From Pseudooceanicola antarcticus (GTDB lineage: Bacteria; Pseudomonadota; Alphaproteobacteria; Rhodobacterales; Rhodobacteraceae): a stretch of DNA of 64,000 nucleotides. The notes below the pieces were generated by a model that saw only the letters and a program-made list of their open reading frames with translations, ran no database searches and had not been told where the DNA came from. The translations under genes and the position numbers were made by a program. Where the stretch lies: positions 248,001-312,000 of the forward strand of contig NZ_OBEA01000002.1 of NCBI RefSeq assembly GCF_900215355.1. Direction: 5' to 3'. This document shows, one piece after another, positions 1 to 13,410 of this stretch (the first letter of the stretch is position 1; every line of letters begins with the position of its first letter).

Positions 1-758
1 CGGAAGAGGCACAGAGCGCCGAGGCGGCGCGCCGTTCGGCGCTGCTCAACCAGCAGGTGGCGGCGCTGCGCACCCAGCTGGCCTCGCTGCAATCGCTGCT
101 GGACGACTACAAGGAACGCGAGGCCACCAGCCAGGTGCAGATCGAGAGCCTGGGCCAGGACCTGAACGCCGCCCTGGCCCGCGCCGCGGCGCTGGAACGC
201 AAGGAGCGCCAGCGCGCCGAGGAAGAGGCACGCCGCCTGGCCGCCGAAGCCCGTCAGCTGGAAGAAGAGGCCCGCCGCCTGGAGGCCGAGAAGCAGGAGC
301 TGTCGCAGTACCGGTCCGACTTCTTCGGCCGCATGCGGCAGATCCTGGCGGGGCAGGACGGCGTGCGCGTCGTCGGCGACCGTTTCGTCTTCTCTTCAGA
401 GGTGCTCTTCGCGCCGGGCCGGGCCGAGCTCTCGGACGAGGGCCGCAGCCAGATCGCACAGATTGCCGGTATCCTGCGCCAGGTGGCGGCCGAGATCCCC
501 TCGGGCATCGACTGGATCATCCGCGTCGACGGCCATACCGACAAGGTGCCGCTCTCGGGCGGTGGCGAGTTCGCCGACAACTGGGAGCTCTCGCAGGCCC
601 GCGCCCTGTCGGTGGTGCGCTACATGATCGAGCTGGGCATCAGCCCGCGCAACCTCTCGGCCAATGGCTTTGGCGAGTACCAGCCCATCGAAGAGGGCGA
701 CAGCCCCGAGGCGCTGGCCGCCAACCGCCGTATCGAACTGAAGCTGACCGAACGCTGA
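1..758 (+). CDS. OmpA-family peptidoglycan-binding protein, C-terminal part
   Basis: The gene enters from the left edge of the window and the reading frame is open from base 3, so the start is missing. The visible 252 residues begin with a long charged Glu/Arg/Ala-rich coiled coil of about 95 residues. An OmpA-C/MotB-like domain follows, with the signatures VDGHTDKVP, NWELSQARALSV and ANRRIEL, which in this family bind peptidoglycan. In related bacteria such proteins anchor an envelope complex to the cell wall, sometimes next to biopolymer-transport (ExbB/MotA-like) genes. The upstream neighbour is outside the window, so that partner cannot be checked. It converges with the M23 peptidase gene, 9 bases away. 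Confidence 0.85.
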   Translation, partial: EEAQSAEAARRSALLNQQVAALRTQLASLQSLLDDYKEREATSQVQIESLGQDLNAALARAAALERKERQRAEEEARRLAAEARQLEEEARRLEAEKQELSQYRSDFFGRMRQILAGQDGVRVVGDRFVFSSEVLFAPGRAELSDEGRSQIAQIAGILRQVAAEIPSGIDWIIRVDGHTDKVPLSGGGEFADNWELSQARALSVVRYMIELGISPRNLSANGFGEYQPIEEGDSPEALAANRRIELKLTER

Positions 759-767
759 TGGCGGGCG

Positions 768-1757
768 CTAGTCGGCGCGGATCTGAACGGCGCCGGTCTT
801 TTGCGACAGGACCTCTCCGTCCCGGATCAGCCGCGCCCGCCCGGTATAGAGCCCCGGCGGCAGTGCCGCGCGCAGGCGCTTGCCCGTGGCGCGATAGAGC
901 CGGGCCTGGTCCTTCTCGAGGGTGAATTCCTGGGACAGCCAGGGCGCATCCGGGGCGGTGATCGCCAGCTCCAGCACATCGCCGTCGCGGGCGCCGAAGA
1001 CATAGGCCCAGAGCACCAGGGCCGGGGTATCGGCGGGCAGGCTGTCGCGGGCCATGCCGCCTGCGGCGACCTCCTCGAACTCGGGCAGCCGGTCGAGGAA
1101 CCCCAGGGAGATCAGCCCGCCGGGGTTGTATTCCAGCGGATCGGCCCAGAGCGGATCGCCAAGCGGCGCGCAGCCGCCCCTGCTCTCTGTCGTGCCATCT
1201 GGGGCGAAGGGATCGACATCCTCCCCGTCACGGCGCAACGCGATATGCAGATGCGGGAACTGGCTGCGCCCCGAGAGTCCGACGAGGCCGAGTGGCGTGC
1301 CGGCCTCGACCAGCTGGCCCTTCTGCACCGCGACCGAGCCCCGGCGCATGTGGCAATACTGGGTGACCCAACCCCCTTCATGTTCGATCAGCACCCCGTT
1401 GCCGCAGTCCCGGCCGTTGATCCGCGGGGCCTCGGCCTCGGTATAGAGGCGGTCGATCATGCCGTCGCGGGTGCCCGCAACCCGCCCCGGCGCGGCGGCC
1501 AGGATGCGCACGCCGCGCTCCATCTGCTGCTGCGACAGCAACGAGAAATCGGTGCCGCGGTGGCCGTCATAGGTGAGCGGGCCGCAGGTGAAATCCGCAG
1601 CACCCGGTCCGGGGTCATGGTCGAGGTAGTTCTGCAGGAAGCAATCCCGCCCCGGCGTGCAGTCGATGGGCAGGGCCAGGCGCGGCGGCTCGGCATGCAG
1701 GCGGGGGGCCAGCAAGGGCGTGGCAAGCAGCAGGAGCAGGGGAAGGATCAGGCGCAT
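768..1757 (-). CDS. M23 (LytM-type) metallopeptidase, exported
   Basis: A 329-residue protein. I start it at the ATG that opens a clear signal peptide (MRLILPLLLLLATPLLAPRLHA); the open frame upstream of it looks non-coding. The zinc-peptidase domain shows the M23 ligands: His66 and Asp70 in GHRGTD, His136 in QYCHM, and the HLH pair at 169-171. The domain should cut peptidoglycan peptide bridges or regulate cell-wall hydrolases in the periplasm. About 150 residues follow the catalytic core and include a beta-rich part with no family I recognise. It lies downstream of clpA on the same strand, separated by a terminator-like hairpin, so it is probably transcribed separately. Confidence 0.85.
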   Translation of the reverse strand: MRLILPLLLLLATPLLAPRLHAEPPRLALPIDCTPGRDCFLQNYLDHDPGPGAADFTCGPLTYDGHRGTDFSLLSQQQMERGVRILAAAPGRVAGTRDGMIDRLYTEAEAPRINGRDCGNGVLIEHEGGWVTQYCHMRRGSVAVQKGQLVEAGTPLGLVGLSGRSQFPHLHIALRRDGEDVDPFAPDGTTESRGGCAPLGDPLWADPLEYNPGGLISLGFLDRLPEFEEVAAGGMARDSLPADTPALVLWAYVFGARDGDVLELAITAPDAPWLSQEFTLEKDQARLYRATGKRLRAALPPGLYTGRARLIRDGEVLSQKTGAVQIRAD

Positions 1758-1894
1758 GCGGGCTCCGGTCTTGGGCGGTCCGGCAAGTCTGGGCGCTGCG
1801 CCCGGCGGAGGCAAGGGGCCCGCCCGAGGGCATCCCGGACGATGGCGCCATGGCAGGGGCCCACGCGGGGCCCAAAGCGGGGTGCCCAAAGCAG

Positions 1895-1921
1895 AAGGGG
1901 CGGGGAAAATCCCCACCCCTT
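1895..1921 (-). terminator. Terminator-like hairpin after clpA
   Basis: AAGGGG-C-GGGGA, a three-base AAA loop, then TCCCC-A-CCCCTT: an 11-pair stem with one internal mismatch, about 25 bases after the clpA stop. The T-tract on the minus strand is weak, so termination may be partial. Confidence 0.5.
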
Positions 1922-1945
1922 CGATCTTGCACGGCTGCGGGCCGG

Positions 1946-4279
<2,334 letters not shown>

Positions 4280-4373
4280 TGTGGTGCTCCTTTTCGATCT
4301 GTGTCGGAGCGGGGGTGGCCCCAGATCCAACCATGGCCTCTTAGTCTTAAAGTTTGGTCGATCCTGACCGCGC

Positions 4374-4381
4374 TTCAAGGG
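4374..4381 (-). promoter_or_regulatory. Possible RpoH-type -35 element upstream of clpA
   Basis: CCCTTGAA occurs on the minus strand about 95 bases ahead of the clpA start. It matches the -35 consensus of heat-shock sigma factor promoters. I cannot see a convincing matching -10 at the usual spacing, so this is a weak call. Confidence 0.25.
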
Positions 4382-4445
4382 TTTTCTGCGAACGCTCGAT
4401 CACATTTACCGGCTTGCTTCGACCGAATCGTCTCGAAACGGCTAT

Positions 4446-5216
4446 TCAGAAGGCGTCCTTGCGGCGGCGGATCTCGGCGAAGACCTCTGCCGGGGTGGCA
4501 TCGGAGAGGCCGAGGTTCGCTGCAACACCCGGTACATGGGCGCGCAGGAAGGGGTTGGTTGCCAGTTCTTCGGAAAGGAGCGACGGGACAGTCTGCCGTC
4601 CTGCGGCCCTTGCGGCCTCGACGGCTTCGTAACGCGATATAAGCTCGGAATTCTCCGGTTCAATCGTGCGGGCGAACTTTGCGTTGGCCAGGGTGTACTC
4701 GTGACCCGAGCAGATCGTGGTCTCGGGGGGCAGGGCCGCGAGCTTCGCGAGGCTCTCGTACATCTGCGGGAAGGTGCCCTCGAAGACGCGACCGCAGCCG
4801 AAGGCCATCAGGCTGTCGGCGGTGAAGGCGATGCCGCTCTCGGGGAAATGGAAGGCCAGGTGGCCGATGGTATGGCCCGAGACATCCAGCACCGTGCCGC
4901 TTTCGCCGCCAAGGGTCAGGCTGTCGCCCTCTTCCAGCGCCACGTCGAGCGCCGGCAGGCGATGCGCATCCGCCGCGCCGCCGTAGATCTTCGCTCCGGG
5001 GTAGCTGGCCTGGATCTCGGGCAGGCCCTGGACGTGGTCCGGGTGGTGGTGGGTCAGCCAGACCTGCGACAGTTCCCAGCCACGGGCGTCCAGCTCGGCC
5101 AGGATCGGCGCCGCCTCGGGCACGTCGACGAGGGCGGTCTCGCCCGAGGCCTCGTCGCGCAGGAGGTAGGCGTAGTTGTCGGACAGACAGGGGATGGTGA
5201 CGAGGGCGAGAGCCAT
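4446..5216 (-). CDS. gloB: Hydroxyacylglutathione hydrolase (glyoxalase II)
   Basis: A 256-residue metallo-beta-lactamase-fold enzyme that hydrolyses S-lactoylglutathione to lactate and glutathione, the second step of methylglyoxal detoxification. The metal-binding motif THHHPDH is present, together with SGHTIGHL, FTADSLMAFGCGR and CSGHEYT, which are characteristic of GloB. The C-terminal glyoxalase II domain (NPFLRAH, then AEIRRRKD) is intact. Two ATGs lie six bases apart. I chose the second because GAAGGA sits 7 bases ahead of it but almost touches the first. It is divergent from the methyltransferase gene, and the two start codons are only about 60 bases apart (34 if the upstream GTG of the methyltransferase is used), an arrangement that suggests shared promoter space. 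Confidence 0.96.
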   Translation of the reverse strand: MALALVTIPCLSDNYAYLLRDEASGETALVDVPEAAPILAELDARGWELSQVWLTHHHPDHVQGLPEIQASYPGAKIYGGAADAHRLPALDVALEEGDSLTLGGESGTVLDVSGHTIGHLAFHFPESGIAFTADSLMAFGCGRVFEGTFPQMYESLAKLAALPPETTICSGHEYTLANAKFARTIEPENSELISRYEAVEAARAAGRQTVPSLLSEELATNPFLRAHVPGVAANLGLSDATPAEVFAEIRRRKDAF

Positions 5217-5276
5217 GGTCATTTCCTTCGCACTTGCTATTGTTGGTGAGTGAAACCGATTGCGGGACGGCTTGCA

Positions 5277-6038
5277 ATGCACCTGGATGTTCAGGATCTG
5301 CGCAATTTCTACTACCGCTCGACCCTGGGCCGGGCGGCGCAGGCCAATATCCGTGGCCGCGTGCTTCAGTTCTGGCCCGAGGCGCAGGGCCAGACCGTGC
5401 TGGGCTATGGCTTTGCCGTGCCGCTGCTGCGTCCCTACCTGCCCGACGCCCGGCGCGTGATCGCCCTGATGCCCGCGCCGCAGGGGGTGATGCCCTGGCC
5501 CGCCGCCATGCCCAATGTCTCGGTCCTGTGCGAAGAGACTCTCTGGCCGGTCGAGACCGGCCATGTGGACAAGCTGGTGGTGATGCATGGGCTCGAGACC
5601 ACGGAGCGGCCCTCGGACCTGCTGGAAGAATGCTTCCGCGTGTTGGGGCCGGGGGGCAAGGCGCTGTTCATCGTGCCGCATCGATCGGGGCTATGGTCGC
5701 GCTCTGACCGCACGCCCTTCGGCTACGGGCGGCCCTACAGCCAGGGCCAGCTCGAAGCGCAGCTGAAGCGGCACAACTTCCTGCCCGAGCGGCATCAGCA
5801 CACGCTTTACCAGCCGCCCTCGTCGCGGCGCTTCTGGCGCAAGACGGCACGGTTCTGGGAAAGCTTCGGAGACCATCTTTCGGTGGTGCTCTCGGGCGGC
5901 GTGCTGATGGTCGAGGCCAGCAAGCGCGTGCAGGCCTCCAGCGGTCCCGGAGAGAAGGTGCGTTCGGGCTCGGGTCTGCGGGTGCTGGAAGGACTGACCG
6001 GCGCCAAGCCCGAAACCGCGAGCGCCCGCAGGAGCTAG
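5277..6038 (+). CDS. SAM-dependent methyltransferase-type protein
   Basis: 253 residues from the ATG at 5277; a GTG at 5250 in the same frame would add nine residues (MKPIAGRLA). The fold looks like a class I methyltransferase: a GYGFAVP segment stands where the SAM-binding glycine loop should be, and a later [19 protein letters not shown] segment is the typical post-motif strand. The loop is degenerate compared with the E/DxGxGxG consensus, so catalysis is not assured. It is paired head-to-head with gloB. The substrate is unknown; the C-terminal 60 residues are basic and probably not part of the fold. Confidence 0.75.
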   Translation: MHLDVQDLRNFYYRSTLGRAAQANIRGRVLQFWPEAQGQTVLGYGFAVPLLRPYLPDARRVIALMPAPQGVMPWPAAMPNVSVLCEETLWPVETGHVDKLVVMHGLETTERPSDLLEECFRVLGPGGKALFIVPHRSGLWSRSDRTPFGYGRPYSQGQLEAQLKRHNFLPERHQHTLYQPPSSRRFWRKTARFWESFGDHLSVVLSGGVLMVEASKRVQASSGPGEKVRSGSGLRVLEGLTGAKPETASARRS

Positions 6039-6056
6039 GGGCAGGCGGGGCCACCG

Positions 6057-6079
6057 GCGCAGGGTGGGTGAGACCCACC
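6057..6079 (+). repeat. REP-like element (RAYT-associated type), solo copy
   Basis: GCGCAGGGTGGGTG-AG-ACCCACC: a short imperfect palindrome lying between the convergent ends of the methyltransferase and RTX genes. It matches the element at 54348 in all but a few bases and resembles the pair flanking the RAYT gene at 57.9-58.5 kb. Confidence 0.7.
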
Positions 6080-6106
6080 TTCCGGCTACGGCCCCGCAGT
6101 GGCCCC

Positions 6107-7720
6107 TTAGAGGGCCGAAGCCGCCGTGGTCGTTCCGCCTGATTCCACGATGAAGATATCGTCGAGGGTAATGTCGGTGCCGTCGCTCGCCACGCGGATC
6201 GACTGGACCACATCCTCGCCCGAGCCATGCGAGAGCGTGATCTCGACATCGACGTAGCCCGCCACGCCCGAGTCGACGATCTCGACACTGGTCTCGGCCA
6301 GGTTGTAGCTGGCGGGCAGCTCCACCTGCAGGATGTCCTCTGTGCCGTCGAAATCCTGGATGACGCCCATGTCGCGGATGTAATCGTCCCCGCTGAGCGC
6401 ATCGAAGGCGGTCTGGGTCTGCAACGAGCTCTCGGGGAGGATGAAGGTATCCGCGCCCTCGCCGCCATATGCCTCGGCCGAGCCATAGGCGATGATCTGG
6501 TCCTCGCCGCTGCCACCGTAGAGGGTCGTGCTCTCGCGCCCGATCAGCGCGTCGTTGCCCGAGCCGCCGTAGGCCGAGCTTTCGTTGTCAGCGATCAGCA
6601 GGTCGTCGCCCGAGTCGCCGTGGATAGAGCTTTGGTCGTCGCCGATCATCAGATCGGCCCCGGCCCCGCCATGACCCTCTGCGAGATCCGCGACGCTTAT
6701 GGTGTCCTCGCCGTAGCCGCCATACATCGAAGAGGCGTTGATGCCGTAGAGGATATCCTCGTTCAGCCCGCCATAGCCCGAGACGGAGTCATCTCCGAAG
6801 ATATCGTCCGCCCCGGCGCCACCGTAGAGCGAGGCCGAGCCGCCGCCGTCCACGAGGTTGACCCCCAGCGTATCATTGCCGGCCTCGCCGCGAAGATCCG
6901 CATAGCCTGCACCATATAGCTGATCGTCACCGCCGCCGCCGCGCCCCTGTGCATCGTCGAAGGCATGGATCTCGTCCGCGCCGGACCCGCCCTTGCCAAA
7001 GGCAGAGTCGTAAAGCTCCAGCGTATCGCTGCCCTCACCACCGTAGAGAGAGGACTCTTCCCAGCCGGCCAGGACGTCATCACCCGAGCCGCCGTAGGCG
7101 CGCCCGGTGTCATTGGCGCTCAGGGTGTCATCGCCTTGCTCCCCGAAGGTCTGGGCGTCGCCCGCGGGCAGATAATTTGTGGCGCTGTCGTCGATCCCGC
7201 GCCCGAGGTAGAGCCTGTCGTTGCCCTCGCCCCCATGGGCCTCGGCGTAGTCATAGGCCGAGAGAACATCGTCGCCGGAGTCGCCATGGAACTGCGCCTC
7301 GCCTGCAGCGAAGCCGGCATCACTGCCCGCACCGCCGTAGGCCACCGAACGATCGAGCGCCCCTATGACGTCATTGCCGCTGCCGCCGTAGATCGTGCTC
7401 TCTTCGAGCCCGATCATATCGTCGTCGCCCTGCAGCCCGAAAGCTGTCCCGTCGCCGGTGTAGATACCGTGGTCCGCCTCTGCTGTGCCCGGGAGCGGGC
7501 CTTCCCGCCCGGTCTCGTAGGTTTCCCAATCCGTGGCTTCCACCTCTTCCCGGAAGTAATCCTGCGCCGGGGTCTCCAGCATGTCGCCGAGGTCATCCTC
7601 GGGGCCGGGGGTCTCGAGCTCGTCGTCGCCGGAGGCTTCCGAGGTGTCGTCCGAGTCGTCGTCATCCCAAAGCACGAAGCCGGCGAGCAACGGAAGGATC
7701 AATAATGCGAGCAATTCCAT
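6107..7720 (-). CDS. Membrane-anchored RTX-type calcium-binding repeat protein
   Basis: 537 residues. A hydrophobic N-terminus (MELLALLILPLLAGFVLW) is followed at once by a run of Asp and an acidic linker of about 70 residues. Then come about 19 tandem repeats, each near 18 residues long with the core GGxGxD and a tail ending in (A/S/L)YG. These are the nonapeptide-pair signature of calcium-binding parallel beta-rolls. A short C-terminal domain of about 100 residues (QDFDGTEDILQVEL...) resembles the closing segment of other haemolysin-type proteins. No type I secretion gene is nearby and the N-terminal segment looks like an anchor, so the protein may stay in the envelope. Function unknown; it could be surface adhesion or calcium buffering. 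Confidence 0.85.
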   Translation of the reverse strand: MELLALLILPLLAGFVLWDDDDSDDTSEASGDDELETPGPEDDLGDMLETPAQDYFREEVEATDWETYETGREGPLPGTAEADHGIYTGDGTAFGLQGDDDMIGLEESTIYGGSGNDVIGALDRSVAYGGAGSDAGFAAGEAQFHGDSGDDVLSAYDYAEAHGGEGNDRLYLGRGIDDSATNYLPAGDAQTFGEQGDDTLSANDTGRAYGGSGDDVLAGWEESSLYGGEGSDTLELYDSAFGKGGSGADEIHAFDDAQGRGGGGDDQLYGAGYADLRGEAGNDTLGVNLVDGGGSASLYGGAGADDIFGDDSVSGYGGLNEDILYGINASSMYGGYGEDTISVADLAEGHGGAGADLMIGDDQSSIHGDSGDDLLIADNESSAYGGSGNDALIGRESTTLYGGSGEDQIIAYGSAEAYGGEGADTFILPESSLQTQTAFDALSGDDYIRDMGVIQDFDGTEDILQVELPASYNLAETSVEIVDSGVAGYVDVEITLSHGSGEDVVQSIRVASDGTDITLDDIFIVESGGTTTAASAL

Positions 7721-8260
7721 GGAGTTAAGGCTTCTTGCAGTGGGGCCGCGATGCGGGACCGGGTTGTATACCTGAGCCGAGCATCATGTTTTTCTGCGGC
7801 GTAACAATGGCTTGGGCATGGAAACAGAGTGTTTCGCCACAGTTTTGCCACAAAGTGCCGGATTCTGATGCTAACCCGCAACAGGAGGGGGTTCCATGCG
7901 CCTGCGTAGAGCCGCTCGCGCCGCCGCGACGGGGCCAGCGAGAAAACCTGCCCGAGGCTTTTTGCCGCCGAATCTTTGACTAAGCATGAGACCCCTAGCA
8001 AGGCAAAACCCAAAAAGGTGAACAAATACTTGTGCTTTGGTGCAGGGGGCCGCTAGGGAAGGGCTCGAAAAAGCGTCAGCTTTCGCTGAACCTACTGAAA
8101 AACAAGGCCCTTGGCCGATAGGATAGGTGCTTCAAGCGGGTTGATGGGTGGGGAGGCCTCTGCTACACCCCCACCGATTTTGATGCTCTGCTATGACAGG
8201 GCTGCAAACCCCCTGCGCCGGTGCCACGCCCGGACGGGGCCGAAAATCGGAAGGGTGGAC
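7721..8260. other. 540-base intergenic region between the RTX gene and the ATP synthase operon
   Basis: This gap sits between two divergently transcribed units, so it must hold the promoters of both. I see no coding sequence with a good start, no RNA gene and no clear sigma70 promoter. The first 250 bases are somewhat A/T-richer than the surroundings. Confidence 0.6.
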
Positions 8261-8821
8261 GTGTCCGAACCAGCTTCGATCTCCTACGGCATCGCCTCGC
8301 GCTATGCTCAGGCCGTCTTCGATATCGCGAAGGAAAACGGCAAGCTGAAAGAGCTTGAAACCAACGTCAAGGATCTGGCCGAAGCCCTGGCTTCCAGCGA
8401 AGACCTGAACGAGATGATCTCTTCGCCGATCTATTCGCGTGAAGACCAGGAAAAGGCGATCCTTGCCCTGGGCGACGCCCTGGGTCTCAAGCCCGTTTCC
8501 AAGAACGCCCTGGGTCTGATGGCCCAGAAGCGCCGCCTCTTCGCCCTGCCGCAGTATTGCCAGCGCCTGCTGGAACTGCTGGCCGAAGAGAAGGGCGAAG
8601 TGACCGCCGAGGTGACCTCGGCCGCGCCGCTCTCTGCCGAACAGCAGGAAAAACTCTCCGCCATGCTCGCCGACAATCTCGGCAAGCAGGTGGCCCTGAA
8701 CACCGCCGTCGATGAATCCCTCATCGGTGGCCTCGTCGTCAAGGTTGGGTCCCGGATGATCGACACGTCGATCCGCTCCAAGCTCAACTCCCTTCAGAAT
8801 GTCATGAAAGAGGTCGGATAA
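8261..8821 (+). CDS. atpH: F1F0 ATP synthase subunit delta
   Basis: 186 residues; the peripheral-stalk subunit that joins F1 to the b subunits on the cytoplasmic side of the membrane. The N-terminal six-helix domain (ISYGIASRYAQAVFDIAKE) and the conserved C-terminal strand (ESLIGGLVVKVGSRMIDTSIRSKLNSLQ) are both present. The start is GTG (VSEPASISYG), preceded by GGAAGG at 8250-8255; the frame upstream of it is unrelated to the family. It is the first gene of atpHAGDC, and its stop codon TAA abuts the atpA ATG, so the two are translationally coupled. Confidence 0.97.
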   Translation: MSEPASISYGIASRYAQAVFDIAKENGKLKELETNVKDLAEALASSEDLNEMISSPIYSREDQEKAILALGDALGLKPVSKNALGLMAQKRRLFALPQYCQRLLELLAEEKGEVTAEVTSAAPLSAEQQEKLSAMLADNLGKQVALNTAVDESLIGGLVVKVGSRMIDTSIRSKLNSLQNVMKEVG

Positions 8822-10360
8822 ATGGGAGTCCAAGCAGCCGAAATTTCTGCTATCCTCAAGGAGCAGATCAAGAACTTTGGCCAGGAGGCCGAAGTGGCCG
8901 AAGTCGGCCGGGTGCTGTCCGTCGGTGACGGTATTGCCCGTGTCCACGGCCTCGACAGCGTCCAGGCGGGCGAGATGGTCGAATTCCCCGGTGGTATCAT
9001 GGGTATGGCGCTGAACCTCGAAGCCGACAACGTCGGCGTCGTGATCTTCGGCTCCGACCGTGACATCAAGGAAGGCGATGTCGTCAAGCGCACCAACTCC
9101 ATCGTGGACGTTCCCGCAGGCCCCGCCCTGCTGGGTCGCGTCGTCGACGGTCTGGGCAACCCGCTGGACGGCAAGGGTCCGATCGAAGGCATCGAGCGTC
9201 GCGTCGCCGACGTGAAGGCGCCGGGCATCATTCCCCGTAAGTCTGTGCACGAGCCGATGGCCACCGGCCTGAAGTCCGTGGACGCCATGATCCCGATCGG
9301 CCGTGGCCAGCGGGAACTGATCATTGGTGACCGTCAGACCGGCAAGACCGCCGTGGCTCTGGACGCGATCCTGAACCAGGCGTCCTACAACGCTGCCGCC
9401 GGCGACGACGAGAGCAAGAAGCTCTACTGTATCTACGTCGCAGTCGGTCAGAAGCGCTCCACCGTTGCTCAGCTGGTGAAGAAGCTGGAAGAGACCGGCG
9501 CCATCGAATACTCGATCGTCGTCGCCGCCACCGCTTCCGACCCCGCGCCGATGCAGTACCTCGCGCCCTACACCGCAACCGCGATGGCCGAGTACTTCCG
9601 CGACAACGGCAAGCACGCACTGATCATCTATGATGACCTTTCCAAGCAGGCCGTGGCCTACCGCCAGATGTCCCTGCTGCTGCGTCGTCCGCCGGGCCGT
9701 GAAGCCTATCCGGGTGACGTTTTCTACCTGCACTCCCGCCTGCTGGAGCGTTCGGCAAAGCTGAACGAGGACTTCGGTTCGGGCTCGCTGACCGCACTGC
9801 CGATCATCGAAACCCAGGGCGGCGACGTGTCGGCCTTCATCCCGACCAACGTGATCTCGATCACCGACGGCCAGATCTTCCTGGAAACCGAACTGTTCTA
9901 CCAGGGCATCCGCCCCGCCGTGAACACCGGTCTGTCGGTTTCGCGTGTTGGTTCCTCGGCTCAGACCAAGGCCATGTCCTCGGTTGCCGGCCCGGTGAAA
10001 CTGTCGCTCGCCCAGTACCGCGAGATGGCCGCCTTCGCCCAGTTCGGTTCCGACCTGGACGCCGCAACTCAGCGTCTGCTGAACCGTGGTGCCCGTCTGA
10101 CCGAGCTGATGAAGCAGCCGCAGTACGCGCCGCTGACCAACGCTGAAATCGTCTGCGTCATCTTCGCGGGCACCAACGGCTACCTGGACAACGTCCCGGT
10201 CAAGGAAGTTGGTCGCTACGAGGCTGAGCTGCTCTCCTTCCTGCGCACCAAGAAGCCGGAAGTTCTCGAGTGGATCACCACCGAAGATCCCAAGATCAAG
10301 GGTGAGCCCGCAGACAAGCTGAAGGCAGTGCTGGACGAATTCGCAGCTGACTTCGCCTGA
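8822..10360 (+). CDS. atpA: F1F0 ATP synthase subunit alpha
   Basis: 512 residues; the nucleotide-binding non-catalytic subunit of the F1 hexamer. Walker A is GDRQTGKT, Walker B is [12 protein letters not shown], and the alpha signature [17 protein letters not shown] is intact, including the arginine finger region. Length is normal for the family (about 510). The ATG directly follows the atpH stop with no intergenic base. Codon use is strongly biased toward C-ending codons with some preferred T-ending ones (CGT, GGT), the pattern of a highly expressed gene. Confidence 0.98.
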   Translation: MGVQAAEISAILKEQIKNFGQEAEVAEVGRVLSVGDGIARVHGLDSVQAGEMVEFPGGIMGMALNLEADNVGVVIFGSDRDIKEGDVVKRTNSIVDVPAGPALLGRVVDGLGNPLDGKGPIEGIERRVADVKAPGIIPRKSVHEPMATGLKSVDAMIPIGRGQRELIIGDRQTGKTAVALDAILNQASYNAAAGDDESKKLYCIYVAVGQKRSTVAQLVKKLEETGAIEYSIVVAATASDPAPMQYLAPYTATAMAEYFRDNGKHALIIYDDLSKQAVAYRQMSLLLRRPPGREAYPGDVFYLHSRLLERSAKLNEDFGSGSLTALPIIETQGGDVSAFIPTNVISITDGQIFLETELFYQGIRPAVNTGLSVSRVGSSAQTKAMSSVAGPVKLSLAQYREMAAFAQFGSDLDAATQRLLNRGARLTELMKQPQYAPLTNAEIVCVIFAGTNGYLDNVPVKEVGRYEAELLSFLRTKKPEVLEWITTEDPKIKGEPADKLKAVLDEFAADFA

Positions 10361-10377
10361 GCCTAGGGAGGTAACAC

Positions 10378-11247
10378 ATGCCTTCTCTGAAGGACCTCAA
10401 GAACAGGATCGCGTCGGTCAAGTCGACCCGCAAGATCACCAAGGCCATGCAGATGGTTGCCGCGGCGAAACTTCGCCGCGCGCAGGAGGCCGCCGAGATG
10501 TCCCGCCCCTACGCGGAACGTTTCAACGCGGTCCTCGGCCAGCTGGCATCCTCGGTGGGCGGGTCTGACACCGCGCCGCTCCTGCTGAAGGGCACCGGAA
10601 AGGACGACGTGCATCTGCTCGTCGTCATGACCGCTGAACGCGGGCTTTGCGGCGGGTTCAACACGAACATCGTCAAGCTGGCCCGGACGAAGATCGAAGA
10701 GCTGAAAGCAGCCGGCAAGACGGTGAAGATCCTCACCGTCGGCAAGAAAGGCCGCGAGCAGCTCAAGCGTAACTACGGTGACAGCTTCGTGGGTCACGTC
10801 GACCTGAGCGAAGTGAAGAACGTGGGCTACGCCAATGCCCAGGAGATCGCGGCCAAGCTGCTCTCGTCCTTCGATGAAGGCGAGTTCGACGTGGCGACGA
10901 TCTTCTTCGGCAAGTTCGAGAACGTCGTCAGCCAGGTGCCGACCGCGCAACAGGTGATCCCGGCCGAGTTTGAAGAAACCGATGGCCCGGCCACCGATTA
11001 CGACTACGAGCCCGGTGAGGCCGAGATCCTGGAAGAGCTGCTGCCCCGTGGCGTGGCGACCCAGATCTTCGCGGCCCTGCTGGAAAACGCTGCCTCGGAG
11101 CAGGGTGCCCGGATGTCCGCCATGGACAACGCGACCCGCAACGCTGGCGAGATGATCGACAAGCTGTCCATCGAGTACAACCGTACCCGTCAGGCGGTCA
11201 TCACCAACGAGCTGATCGAAATCATTTCGGGCGCCGAGGCGCTCTAA
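10378..11247 (+). CDS. atpG: F1F0 ATP synthase subunit gamma
   Basis: 289 residues; the central rotor shaft of F1. The N-terminal helix ([33 protein letters not shown]) and the C-terminal helix ([33 protein letters not shown]) are the paired coiled coil that enters the alpha/beta hexamer. GLCGGFN marks the Rossmann-like middle domain. Ribosome-binding sequence GGGAGG lies about 7 bases ahead of the ATG, 17 bases after atpA. Confidence 0.98.
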   Translation: MPSLKDLKNRIASVKSTRKITKAMQMVAAAKLRRAQEAAEMSRPYAERFNAVLGQLASSVGGSDTAPLLLKGTGKDDVHLLVVMTAERGLCGGFNTNIVKLARTKIEELKAAGKTVKILTVGKKGREQLKRNYGDSFVGHVDLSEVKNVGYANAQEIAAKLLSSFDEGEFDVATIFFGKFENVVSQVPTAQQVIPAEFEETDGPATDYDYEPGEAEILEELLPRGVATQIFAALLENAASEQGARMSAMDNATRNAGEMIDKLSIEYNRTRQAVITNELIEIISGAEAL

Positions 11248-12687
<1,440 letters not shown>

Positions 12688-12699
12688 GGGGCTGATCTG

Positions 12700-13128
12700 A
12701 TGGCAAACACGATGGACTTCTCCCTTGTCTCTCCGGAACGGAGCCTGGTCTCCGGCCCGGTGAGCGAGGCGCAGATTCCGGCAGAGGAAGGCGATCTGAC
12801 GGCCATGCCCGGGCATGCTCCGATGATCACCACCCTCCGTCCCGGTCTGCTGCACCTCAAGGGGCCGGATGGAGAGGACGATTACGTCGTCTCCGGCGGT
12901 TTCGCCGAGATCTCGGCCGAGGGCGTGACCGTCCTTGCCGAACGTGCGCTGCACACCAAGGAAATGACCCAGGAAATCCTGACGGACTGGGTCAAGGAAG
13001 CTCACAAGGCCTGGAAGGACGCGACCGACGACAATGGCGTCGCGCGTGCGGGCAAGCTCCTGGCCGACATGGTCGCCATGGGCACCCATATCGGCCTCGA
13101 CCCGGACCACGCGAACTACATCGAGTGA
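12700..13128 (+). CDS. atpC: F1F0 ATP synthase subunit epsilon
   Basis: 142 residues; couples the gamma rotor to the c-ring and can inhibit ATP hydrolysis. The N-terminal beta-sandwich has the expected SPERSLVSGPV, IPAEEGDLTAMPGHAPMITTL and SGGFAEISAEGVTVLAERA. The C-terminal helical part has diverged and ends in DPDHANYIE, as is common in alphaproteobacteria. A second in-frame ATG four codons on (MDFSLVSPE) is an alternative start. It is the last gene of the operon and is followed 24 bases later by a strong terminator. Confidence 0.97.
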   Translation: MANTMDFSLVSPERSLVSGPVSEAQIPAEEGDLTAMPGHAPMITTLRPGLLHLKGPDGEDDYVVSGGFAEISAEGVTVLAERALHTKEMTQEILTDWVKEAHKAWKDATDDNGVARAGKLLADMVAMGTHIGLDPDHANYIE

Positions 13129-13152
13129 TCCGAAAGAGCATTCGCTTCTCGC

Positions 13153-13190
13153 AGAGGCCCCGGCAATCGCCGGGGCCTCTTGCGTTTCGG
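13153..13190 (+). terminator. Rho-independent terminator of the ATP synthase operon
   Basis: A perfect 12-pair stem (AGAGGCCCCGGC / GCCGGGGCCTCT) with a four-base AATC loop at 13153-13180, followed by TGCGTTT. It lies 24 bases after the atpC stop. Confidence 0.85.
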
Positions 13191-13410
13191 CGCCCGCATT
13201 CCGGTGCATGCAGTCCGCCCCGGTCCTCCGGCTCCCGTATTTCGGGGCGGGCGCACACGATTTCTCAATCCTCTCAGGTCTTCCTCCGACAGGGGTTTTG
13301 CGCTCTCGCGTGACCGGAACCCTACGGACGCGGATATTTTTTTCGCCGGGGGGCTCCACATTGCCAATTGAAACGATCAGGATGCAGCCAGAGCCAGAAG
13401 ATCGGACAAG

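Noticed and set aside
7735-7983. A small plus-strand open frame between the RTX gene and atpH
   Set aside because: No ribosome-binding site, odd residue make-up, and it lies in what must be promoter space.
8178-8200. A sigma70 promoter for the ATP synthase operon (TTGATG ... TATGAC)
   Set aside because: The two boxes are only 6 bases apart; no acceptable pair was found.
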